In this document: positions 11,978 through 22,080 of the stretch, in pieces
Layout: each line of letters begins with the position of its first letter
Numbering within the stretch: position 1 is the stretch's first letter
Origin: Siphonodentalium dalli
Lineage: Eukaryota > Mollusca > Scaphopoda > Gadilida > Siphonodentaliidae
Length of the DNA: 64,000 nucleotides
NCBI GenBank assembly: GCA_032622095.1
Contig: CP136064.1
Span: forward strand, 38,304,426 to 38,368,425
Direction: 5' to 3'
Translations under genes and position numbers: made by a program
Notes under the pieces: model-generated
The model's input: the letters and a program-made list of their open reading frames with translations, nothing else
Database searches by the model: none
Told to the model about the DNA's origin: nothing

Positions 11978-12905
11978 TAGAGGAGCGGCCAAACGCCAAA
12001 AGTGGTCGGATACCCCTACCCTCGGTAGAACAAGTTGAAACCAACTTTTTCTGAAAGGTAAATATATATCATTTATGAAAATGATTCTTGGCCTTGCCGG
12101 AATTGGTGGCAGCTATGTCTGGTAAGACTATTTGTGGAGGTATCCTACCGAAAAATTAGCCTGTTTTCAGCGGTTGACCAGCTATACACAATTGGTTAAA
12201 AGTTAAGCACATCAACAAAAAACAGAACGTTCTATTTGTTATTATCTGGTACATGGTGATACCAGATTGGAACATTCTTATTTTTTCTGGTTTGTTTGAG
12301 ATTTCACGACGTCATGGTAGAGAATGTAACGTTATGCGTAAAAATATCATGACGATTCAGAGAAACTGTCGCCCGTCAACTCTGTACAAAACTAGCACGC
12401 TGGATTGAGCTTATCTTGTCATATATGTTTGGAAAGAATGGAGTATTTGCTACCCGGAGGTAGTAAGTTTATTACCATATCCCTATAAATATTGTAATTA
12501 ATTGGAAAAAACTTACCCCTCCCCCAATGTCATAAAATGCTGAGTATAGCCATCGCCTGGGATTGGATCCCAGAATGATAGAATAGTGCCAAGTATTTCC
12601 TTTTATTTCGTAGTAGAACACACATAACAAATGTAAAATTCGAATTTCCAACCGTATTCACCATTAGAAGAGTATCAAAATCAAAGATGGCGTCCAATAT
12701 GGCATTCAGTTTTTATTTTAAGACTCTGTGAAGCGACATACGAAAAATCACGAAAAGGAACGTCCCCAGTGGTAAAATCTATATTATTGTAGTGACTACA
12801 TAGAATAAAATTTCATATCAAACATTCATTTGACCATTAATACATCTTTTCAATTGGTAAGCTAATAGGTAAAACTGTATCCCTCCATCCAATGTCATAA
12901 AATTT
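11978..12905 (+). repeat. E2 left inverted arm
   Basis: Pairs with 14365-15293. Shared landmarks include CCCCTACCCTCGGTAGAAC, GTAAATATATATCATTTATG, CGTCAACTCTGTACAAAAC and AATGTCATAAAATGC. Compared with the right arm it carries small indels and an early in-frame stop (AAAAATTAG near 12157), so any ancestral frame is broken here. Confidence 0.85.
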
Positions 12906-14364
12906 GAAATAAAGTTATCATGTTTAACCTTTAGTCACTGAACGTTAATTGAATGGTAAGCCATCAGAGCCATGTAATTTTTATGATTGATAAAAGCAAA
13001 TGTTGCTCATCTTTATGAAGATAACATATATGTTAATGTTATTCCATTCCAAAATAGTATTATTAAAAAGTTAACTTATCGACTATCGGCACCAGAGCAA
13101 ACAAACCATTTAAACGGTTGTTGAAAACAACTGGCACTTCAACAACAAATCCAGCGCAAAGCATCACAAAAGGAAGTCTTTTTTCTGGCTGTTGTACTTC
13201 TTCGCAAAATTGAAATGACATCTATACTATGGGATGCCATCTTGTATTTTGAGATCCATCTTATAGCGAGTGTGGTTCTAACATAATTATGTCGCACTAA
13301 ACGATACGATACGATTTATTTGCATAAACACCAATATGCTAACAATACAATTCATAATAAAACAATAAACAATTAATAAAAAAAAATACATGTGAACACT
13401 AAATGACATCTACAACTGCGCATTTGTTGTTTTATTCTTGGTTAGGATTCTCAGAGATACCTTTGTGTGCATTGTTTTAACTTTCGATATGAGGAATGTT
13501 GAGTTTTGTGTTTATTATTTCGCAAATTAAAAGATATGTTGATAACAGAACTACTACTTCATGTGACTATTGTAATGACATGAATGTGATGAATCGACAT
13601 AATATATATACAACTGGAGACGTCATTTGTCCTGTTTTCCCGTATTTGTTTTCACGAAGTGTTATAAATTCGAGACATGACAAAGCTCATATGATTTTTT
13701 GTTTATATAGTTGACCACCATATTTTGGTCTCCGTCATCACGCAAACAATAATTTGCCATGTAATAATGGAAACATACACATAAGTAATACCATATGAGA
13801 CGTTTATTTGCCCGCATATCGTACTAGTTGTTTACAAAGTGTTGACATTAAACTTAAATGCCATATTGGCCGCCATTATGGCGCAATACTGGGTGTGACT
13901 TCAAACTTTTTGTTTCTTTATCGTATTCAGCACAAATGAAATCTAAAATGTATGCTCATTTCTTTTTGGCCTGTACTACAATCCACAGTGGCCCATTTGT
14001 GTGGAAGTTTGTGACTGTAGGGGTGATCAAGTTTTTGTCTAATTATTTCATCAATTAATAATAAAGATCAATGCTGAATCTAATGTGTGATATGAAATAT
14101 TCTATGTAGTCAGTACAATGATATATAATATACCACTGGGGACATTCCTTTTCTGAATTTGTCGTATGTCCGTTACTAAGTCTTGAATTTAAAATTGGCC
14201 GCCATATTGAACGCCATCTTCGATTATGATACTCTTTTAATAACAAATTTGGGTGGCAATTTCTCTGGCCAAATTGCATGTCTATTCTACATTTAATAAA
14301 ACAAAATACTGCGCATTATGCGATCATTCGTGGTTCCAATCCTAGGCGACAACTTTAGTTCGAA
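12906..14364. other. E2 central region, no gene seen
   Basis: AT-rich sequence between the foldback arms. It holds degenerate direct copies of the arm sub-repeat (CATATGAGACG near 13794, CACTGGGGACATTCC near 14132, GGCCGCCAT near 13867 and 14198). Frames of 60-74 codons occur on both strands but show no recognisable domain and overlap the repeats. Confidence 0.6.
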
Positions 14365-15293
14365 TTTTATGACATTGAACGGCGGAATAAATTTTTGACT
14401 TTTATTTTTCTAATTGATAAGATGTATTATTGGTGAAACTAATGTTTCATATGAAATACTATTCGATATGGTCACTAAAATAATATACATTTAACCACTT
14501 GGGACGTTCCTTTTCAGGATTTTTCGTATGTCGCTTCACTAAGTCATAAAATAAAAACTGAATGCCATATTGGACGCCATCTTGGAGTTTGATACTTATC
14601 TAATAGTGAATATGTTGGAAATTTGCATTTTACACTTGTTATGTGTGTTCTACACTAAGTAAAAGGAAATACTACGCACTGTTCTATCATTCTGGGATCC
14701 AATCCCCGGCGATGGCTATACTTAGCATTTTATGACATTGGGGGGAGGGTTAAGTTTGTGCCTATTATTGCTAAATTTGTAGGGTCAGGAAAATAAACTT
14801 AATACCTCCGGGTAGAAAATACTCCATTCTTTCCAAACATATTTGACAAGATAAGCTCAATCCAGCGTGCTAGTTTTGTACAGAGTTGACGGGCGACAGT
14901 TTGTCTGAATCGTCATGATGTTTTGACGCATAACGTTACATTCTCCACCATGACGTCGTGAAATCTCAAACAAACCAGAAAAAATAACAACGTTCCGATC
15001 TAGTATCACCATGTACCCCATAATAACAAATAGAACATTCTGTTTTGGTGATGTGCTTAACTTGTAGCCAATTGTGTATAGCTGGCCAACCGCTGAAAAC
15101 AGGCTTATTTTTCGGTAGGTATCTTCACAAATAGTCTTACCATACATAGCTGCCACCAATTCCGGCAAGGCCAAGAATCATTTTCATAAATGATATATAT
15201 TTACCTTTCAGAAAAAGTTAGTTTCAACTTGTTCTACCGAGGGTAGGGGTATCTCGAAAACTAAGGCCCTTTTTGGATTTGTCCGCTCCTCTA
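14365..15293 (-). repeat. E2 right inverted arm
   Basis: Inverted copy of 11978-12905. It is somewhat longer at the extreme end: about 15 extra bases lie between CCGAGGGTAGGGGTATC and the terminal segment, compared with the left arm. Confidence 0.85.
14857..15147 (-). other. Open frame in E2 right arm, unrecognised, probably not a gene
   Basis: From the first in-frame ATG (15147) the frame runs 96 codons to a stop at 14857; upstream it stays open about nine more codons without another ATG. The product starts MYGKTICEDTYRKISLF and includes a hydrophobic stretch NVLFVIMGYMVILDRNVVIF. I do not recognise it. The paired left arm has a frameshift and stop in the same frame. It may be a remnant of a captured or ancestral coding exon, or chance. 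Confidence 0.25.
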
Positions 15294-15872
15294 TCAGTCC
15301 CACTATTTGGCCAGTTCTGGTGTGATATGAAAACTAGCACTAGCCAGTATTAGTGCTGGACTGGGAACCAGTCATCTTATGCTTGAGTTATCGATTTCAA
15401 GTTTACATTTAATCATCGTTTTATCAAGTTATATGGACAGAGAAAAACTTCCTAGTCAGTCCCACAATTTGGTCAGTTCTGGTGTGATATGAAAACTAGC
15501 ACTAGCCAGTAGTTGTGTTGGACTGGGAACCAGTCATCTTATGTTTGAGTTACCAATTTGAAGTTAATATTTGTTCATCATTTCATCAATTTTGACAGAG
15601 AAAAGCTTCCTAGTCAGTCTGAGTCAGTCCCACTATTTGGTCAGTTCTGGTGTGATATGAAAACTAGCACTAGCCAGTAGTGGTACTGGACTGGGAACCA
15701 GTCATCTTACAGTTGAGTTATCGATTTCAAGTTTATATTTAATTATCGTTTTATCAAGTTATTTGGACAGAGAAAAGCTTTCTAGTCAGTCCCACTTATT
15801 GGTCAATTCTGGAGTGATATGAAAACTAGCACTAGCCAGTAGTGGTGCTGGACTTGGAACCAATCGTCTTAT
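15294..15872 (+). repeat. Satellite block IV, leading into S copy 1
   Basis: Three and a half monomers, including a duplicated CAGTC join at 15613-15630. The last monomers carry the variants CACTTATTGGTCAATTCTGG and GGACTTGGAACCAATCG, which precede every S copy in the window. Confidence 0.93.
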
Positions 15873-17443
15873 GGCTATTTGTCATCTTAAACGTAGACTC
15901 TACGCCAATTGCAATACAATCCTTGTAGTAACAACGGGCTTGTTTCGATAATATATTTAAAAATAATTAATTTGAGTGGAAGATGTCTGCAGAAAACGTC
16001 TCGGTTAAAAGGCTATCATAAACATTTATTTAATTATTTAATATAAATTAAGTTACGAATTTCAGTATAGGTGACTTAACCACAATTAATTAACGGTTTT
16101 GGATTGGGTAACATTTGACACATGTCGAGATAACCGCTGACCAAAGATATTTCACAGGTTCTTATCATAATTATGGTTCACTAATCTACTTTAAGTGGAT
16201 ATTAGTTGTTAACATATAACTGAAGAATACTGTTCTGTTTAGATTAATAATCTGCATAAACATATTAAAGGGATTAAACAAATGATTATAGATTAACACA
16301 TTAATTCAAATAAAACTATAGAAAATATAAGTCACAACATTATAATTGCTGGGGCTGCTTCAAAGAAAATAACACCTTCATTCATAATTAGCAACAACAG
16401 TATTAAAAAGATCAAAAAGTCAGGAACAGACAAGTTAAACTGTCAAATCTACATAATGAGCTGAGACATGGCGAACATTAACAGCTTAAGATGCTAATGT
16501 GTTTTGTCACCTTGACGAGCCATTGTTTTGACAAGTCAATAACCACTGACATCAAAGCTGCAGCACTATGTGTCATTAGGTTGTCTATTGTTTGTCAAAA
16601 AGTGAGAACTTTTCACATCATTAGCAAGTTTCAAGTTAGGGTTTAAATATTCTGCTGAAACTAAATTTGCAGCATAACATCAACTGAAGTGGACAGACAG
16701 GAAAGCAGCAAGGATTTAATATTATAACAACTGGGTTTTTTTCAACATTGGATTATTTTAGGCATCCAAGCTTATACACAGAATACTAAGGTATATTAAT
16801 TTAAAATAATCTTAGATCTGTGTTTAAAATACATCACAACAAATATGTTTTCCAATTGTAAAAATTCTGGATTCAATTTATTATTTTTCATATTTCAAAA
16901 ATTATGCGAGAAAACTTTCTTGGTCTACCAAAATGAACTTTTTAAATTGAACTAATTATTAATGTAAATAAAAAAAAACATTAAATTCAAGTTTCTCTAA
17001 CATCCAAATTGTTTTTTCTTTGTTTATCTGCACAATATATGATAGTTGGTGCAGTGGTTGGTGCAACAAAAAGGAGTGTTTTGTCACATCAGTACTGTTT
17101 AGACAATTAACTAACAAGTGACATCATGTAAGAAGCAGTATGTGCCATAGACAACGTGTCAGTAACTTATTTGTCTGTTAAAAGTGAGAAGTTTAGGACA
17201 GTAGTTTGGTTAAAATAGAAAAAAAATATTAAATTACAATTTATCAGACATTCAAATTTTAGTTTAACTAAAACATTAAAAAAAATTGATATACAAATTG
17301 TTCTTTCTATTTATCTGCAACCAATAGTTGTTAGTCTAAAATTGATGTGAATTACCAGTGTTTTGTCACCATGTTTGCGAATTGTTTTGACAGTAACCAC
17401 AACAAGTGACATGTGAGGAGCTGTATGTGTCATTAGCCAATGT

Positions 17444-18612
17444 TAGTCTGGTCGATAAAAGGTTTGACCTAGAAAAAATTTGGACTAAGTTGGTTTGTAT
17501 ACCATTTTGAAGAGAAATATATCTTCTATAATATATCCAAAATCCGCTAAAATCGGCTTTGAGCATTTTTTGTAATTCAAGATGGCGTCCAAGATGGCTG
17601 CCATTTTCCTATAAGTCAGCTTGATGCAATTATAGTGAGAATATCTGGTCATATGTATACACATGTAACATTTTTGAGAAGCTAAGATATAACGCCACCT
17701 TTATTTGTCAAAATTGGAACTCACCGTCCAAGATGGCCGCCAAAATGGCGACCGGAAGTGGAATGTTTACGTTTTTTACTATTATCTTTAAGATAAGTTT
17801 CTGTGGTTTGGAACTGGTTGAGAATTCTGACTTTATTTTGTATTTAGCATGTTAACTGACCATTGGAGCAATGAAATGTGCTGTTTGTGGGGTCCACACG
17901 CCTTCCGATCACTCAAAAATTCGATTTTACAAAATGCGGTATAACATTTCACAAAAGATCCCCAATGTAAGTGATGAATTCTATATCTTATTGATATTCG
18001 AACTCAATGGTACCAAGATTGTCACTTTGGCTCAAAATGGCTGCCAAAATGGCTATTCTGTCTTATATAGCTTGACTGCTAACATTTCTGATGCACCATG
18101 GGTATTTGTTACTATATTAACCACTGAAATTACCATAATTATTCGAAATTTTCTATCACAAACCTGATACCAAAATCGGCAAAAAATCGCTGTTCAGGTT
18201 TGAGCCAATTTTTAACAGTAAAATGGAACTATGTTTGTAATCGAAGATATGTATTGTTTTGATATGTGTTACATGTGTCACACTGAGTAGTTTTAGACAA
18301 AATTACTCAAGATGGCTTCCAAAATGGCAACCAAATTTGGTAAACTTTATTATATACATATACATATGTGTATATACGTGGTGTATATGTATACATAATC
18401 AATTGTGACTCACATGCTACTTAATCAACTAAATGTTCTTTTCTGGTTGTCCCGGTTCCCTACGAGGCATGACAAGTTTATTTTGATATGGATTTTGCCA
18501 AACAATTCCTTGATTTTGAACGGAAATGGGCAGAACGTTGAAACGGAACTGAGAGGGATCATATTATGTGGCTATTCTGGCCCAATAGCATCAACATTGA
18601 TAAACTTAATAT
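17444..18612 (+). repeat. E3 left inverted arm
   Basis: Pairs with 20190-21531. Landmarks: AAAATCCGCTAAAATCGGC, AAGATGGCCGCCAAAATGGC, GGAACTGGTTGAGAATTCTG, GGCTCAAAATGGCTGCCA and CATATTATGTGGCTATTCTG. It lacks about 46 bp (after AAGATCCCC) that the right arm keeps. Confidence 0.85.
17871..18167 (+). pseudogene. THAP-like zinc-finger N-terminus remnant in E3 left arm (tentative)
   Basis: The frame of 98 codons starts MKCAVCGVHTPSDHSKIRFY. A C-x2-C pair followed about 14 residues later by IRFYK resembles the beginning of THAP DNA-binding domains, which occur in P-type and some other transposases. The right-arm copy has lost both cysteines (KYAIRG) and is frameshifted after DHSK, but keeps ~46 bp more of the segment. 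Both arms then have a good splice donor, AATGTAAGTGA. The C-terminal half of the frame reads through presumed intron. The later Cys/His residues of the C2CH finger are not seen, so this is suggestive only. Confidence 0.3.
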
Positions 18613-20189
18613 AGTGTGCATGTCTGTTGGCTGTATGGTCATATGCGAGGTGAGTAGGTGTACATGGAGTTATTGTATTCATGAATGATGTGAATAGTTA
18701 TACAATGTGTGATTATATGGTCATGGATGGGGTGTCCATGGTGAGATGTATAGGTATATCAGGAGTAGCTGTATGTAGATTTGTGAGGTGAACATGTTTA
18801 CATTGAGTGGCTGTCTGGTCATTGGAGTGGTGTATGGGCTTAACGATAGCAGCTACACTGTACTGTATGTATATATGGAGTGGTTGTGTGGTCAGGGGTG
18901 GGCTGTACAAATGTACATTGGTGGCTGTATTGTCATGGGTGAGTGTATATGTATACATATGTTGGATGTATGGTAATGGATGGGTGTATGTATAAATAGG
19001 GTGTGGTTGTATGGTTATGGGCAATGTGTATATGTGTACATGGAATGACTGCACGGTCATTGTTGAAGTGTATATGCATACCTGGAGTACACCTTGATGG
19101 CCATTGGTGGATAGTGTATATAGAGAGCGACCTCATGGGTGATGGTGGGATGTATATGTTTATATGTAGGACCTATTGTATTGTCATTGGTGGTGTGTAC
19201 AAGCATACAGTGAATAGCTGAATGCTCATGGAGAGGGTGTATAAGTATACAGCGAGTGGCTGAATTTTCACGGTTGAGCTGTATATGCAAGTCTGAAGTG
19301 TACAAATGACCGTGTGTGCGGTGTATTTGTATATCTAGAAGGGCTGTATGGCCATTGATGAGGTATATATATACACATGGAGTGACGCTGTGATCATGAG
19401 TGAGGTGTATATGTATATCATGAGTGACTATATGGCCATGGCACGGCCAATATGTATATAGGGATTGACAGTATGGCAACATTAATGGTGGGGTGAATTG
19501 ATATACAAGGAGTGACTATGATCACGAATGTGGTTTATGCGTATACAGCGAGAGGCTGAATTGTCATGGGCCAGGTGTATATGCGCGGTACGGGACATTG
19601 ATATATCTAGAAGGGATGTAAGGCCATTGGTGAGGTATATATGTATATACATGGAGTGACTCTATGGTTTTGGGTTGGGTGTATATGTATATCTTGAGTC
19701 GCTATATGGCCACGGGTGTCGCATATATTTATATATACATGGAGTGAGACTGTATGACCACTGGTGAGGCAAATAGGTATACCAGAAGTGATGTATGAAC
19801 ATGGATGTAGAGAACAGGTATACCAGGAGTGAGGTGTGTATGTATATCTTTAGTGGCTATATAGCTATGCACGTGGCAAATAAATATACATGGAGTGACT
19901 GTATGGCCTACGGTGAGGCGAATAGGTATACAAGATGTTACTTTATGTTCATGTATGTAGTGATGGGTGAGGTGTATGTCTATACAGCGAGTGGCACATG
20001 GCCATGTATGTGGTGTTCATGTATATATGGAGTAACTGCATGCTCATGTGTGATTTGTACTTGTGCACCTTTGGGTTACTATCGCTTTCCACAATAACTC
20101 AAGGATATGTTAATCGATAGAGGTAATATCACAGTGTTCTCCACATTAATTGTGTTTTATATGCAATGTGAAGAAAACGGTTTCCCTGA
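18613..20189. repeat. Degenerate minisatellite in the centre of E3
   Basis: An irregular tandem repeat of roughly 60 bp: GTGTATATGTATACATGGAG followed by TGACTGTATGGTCATGGGTGA recurs throughout about 18640-20060. Long open frames on both strands (rich in Y, H, T and I on one side, and in W, C, G, V and M on the other) are translations of this repeat and are not supported as genes. About 100 bp of unique sequence separates it from the right arm. Confidence 0.8.
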
Positions 20190-21531
20190 CAATAGTTTAT
20201 AAGTTAATCAATTTTGATGCCAATGGGCCAGAATAGCCACATAATATGATCCCTTTCAGTTCAGTTTCAACGTTCTGTCCGTTTCCGTTAAAAAACATGG
20301 ACAGAATCCCAAAGGAGGTGTTCGGCTTAATCCATACTGCATCCCTTAAAATGAATTTGTCGTGCATCATAAGGTGCTGGGACAAACATAATATCATATT
20401 TAGTTGTCAGTTGATTAAGTAGCATGTTTAATAACCAAAGTCGTCACAATTTGCTACCATTTCGGAACAGCAAAGAATAATGTTCGGAATATAAACTTTT
20501 CACCAAATTTGGTTGCCACTTTGCAAGTCATCTTGAGTAATATTGTCTAAAAAAACACACTATGACATATTTAAGGCATATCAAAATAAAAATAACCTTT
20601 GATACTAAAGATAGTTCCATTTTACTTGTAAAAATGGTCCAAACATGAAAAGTTATTTTTTGCCGAGTTTGATGCTGTTTGTGATAGAAAAATCTCATAA
20701 TTCTGGCAATTTCAGGATAGTAAATAGTAAAAATTAATCAAGGTGCATAAAAATGTTGGTATTCAATGTATATAAGACAGAATAGTCAATTGTGAGCATC
20801 ACCACAACATGTAAGCGGCTGCATGGCACGCTGGGATAATAATTACCATTTTCCATATTTTGTCGGCCATTTTGACAGCCATTTTGAGCCAAAGTGACAA
20901 TTTTGGTACCATTGGGTTCGAATATCAATAAGATATAGAATGCATCACTTACATTGCACAGTTCTTCCCACTTCTTGATGAAATGTGACCAGCATCCCAA
21001 TGGGGATCTTTTGTGAAATGTTATACCGCGTTTTATAAAATCGAATTTTGAGTGATCGGAAGGGGTGTGGACCCCACGAATAGCATATTTTATTTCTCCA
21101 ATGGACAGTTAACATGCTAAATACAAAATAAAGTCACTATTCTCAACCAGTTCCAAACCACATAAACTTATCTTAAAGGTATTAGTAAAAAACGTAAAAA
21201 TTCCACTTCCGGTCGCCATTTTGGCGGCCATCTTGGACGGGGAGTTCCAATTTTGGCACATAAATGTGGCGTTATGTCTTAGCTTCACAAAAATGTATAC
21301 ACGTGTATACATATGACAAGATATTCTCACTATAAATGCACCAAGCTGACTTATAGGAAAATGGCAGCCATCTTGGACGCCATTTTGAATTACAAAAAAT
21401 GCTCAAAGCCGATTTTAGCGGATTTTGGATATGTTATAGAGGAGAGCTTCCTCTTCAAAATGGTATAAAAACCAACTTAGTCCGAATTTTTTCTAGGTTG
21501 ACCCTAAAATTTGAGTTTATCGACCAGACTA
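20190..21531 (-). repeat. E3 right inverted arm
   Basis: Inverted copy of 17444-18612. It is about 170 bp longer, mostly through blocks retained here that the left arm has lost, such as CTTCTTGATGAAATGTGACC near 20973 and the segment around 20800-20860. Confidence 0.85.
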
Positions 21532-22080
21532 TGTGTCATTAGCTTATTGTCAGACAAAAGTAAGAAGCTTATCTCATTAGTTAATATATATATGCCCATT
21601 TTGTATTATTTTCACAAACTCATATCTGGTGCAGCTGAATGTCTAACTGTATCAATAAGGTTTGCTGAATGTTGGTTTAAAAGTTTTCTCAATGCAGAGT
21701 TTGGGCAGCATACACTGCTGGAAGTCTATTAATTATTCTGTCAATTGCACCAACAATACAGAAGACATTTATCATTTGTTCTATATTCCTCGATACGAAT
21801 TACAATTTTCTTTTAATCACTATAAAATCAGAAATATATTTATCGCTACACTTCACGTTTGTCCATTAAAGTTTACATTTAACATTCGTTGTAGTTATTC
21901 CATAAATACTTCCATAAAATGTTCATTCGAGCTGCAAAAGCGTTAGAATTCTAACGGACTATTCATTAACCAGTTCCACATTTTACTGTTGCTGGTGCGA
22001 TATAATTACTAGCACTAGTAATATTTGGAATTGGGAGAGGAAATTATCTTCTGTCACCATACTTTTTGACTTATTTGGAC

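Larger units (their letters stand above)
11978..15293. mobile_element. E2: giant foldback element with ~0.93-kb inverted arms
   Basis: Termini are TAGAGGAGCGG and CCGCTCCTCTA, flanked by TCA on both sides (11975-11977, 15294-15296). Removing element plus one TCA restores CCTAGTCAGTCCCAC. The left arm (about 11978-12905) and right arm (about 14365-15293) are inverted copies with scattered mismatches and indels. Within the arms and centre, a degenerate direct repeat of about 340-370 bp recurs; its landmark is GCCATATTGG at about 13859, 14202 and 14567, with ATTTTATGACATTG nearby. No transposase was recognised. The architecture is that of Foldback-type elements, but the superfamily is not clear. 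Confidence 0.82.
17444..21531. mobile_element. E3: giant foldback element with ~1.2-1.3-kb inverted arms
   Basis: Inserted in S copy 1. Ends are TAGTCTGGTCGATAAA and its complement, flanked by TGT (17441-17443 and 21532-21534). The uninterrupted S copies read CATTAGTCAACATGTCATTAG at this point, confirming an insertion. The arms 17444-18612 and 20190-21531 are inverted copies with indels; the right arm is longer. The centre is a minisatellite. The TAG terminus, 3-bp duplication and repeated AAGATGGC-type motifs are shared with E2, so the two may belong to one family. Confidence 0.85.
15873..22080 (+). repeat. S unit copy 1 (interrupted by E3)
   Basis: Non-satellite unit starting GGCTATTTGTCATCTTAAACG and ending TTTTTGACTTATTTGGACAG. 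Without E3 it is about 2.1 kb. Internal diverged repeats begin GTGTTTTGTCAC at 16499, 17076 and 17359 and are followed by GACAAGT/CAAGTGACAT blocks. A perfect 16-bp palindrome CGTTAGAATTCTAACG lies near the right end (about 21941). This copy has a 17-bp deletion after AATAAGGTTTG (about 21663) that breaks the frame open in the other copies. The last ~130 bp resemble a very diverged satellite monomer. Confidence 0.9.

Noticed and set aside
12550-12580. Pol III B-box or tRNA-derived SINE at GGGATTGGATCCCAG
   Set aside because: Only loosely like GGTTCGAATCC, with no A box at proper spacing and no tRNA fold.
18713-19482. Overlapping frames of 115 and 141 codons on the minus strand rich in H, T, Y and I
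   Set aside because: They translate the ~60-bp minisatellite in E3; opposite-strand frames are equally long.
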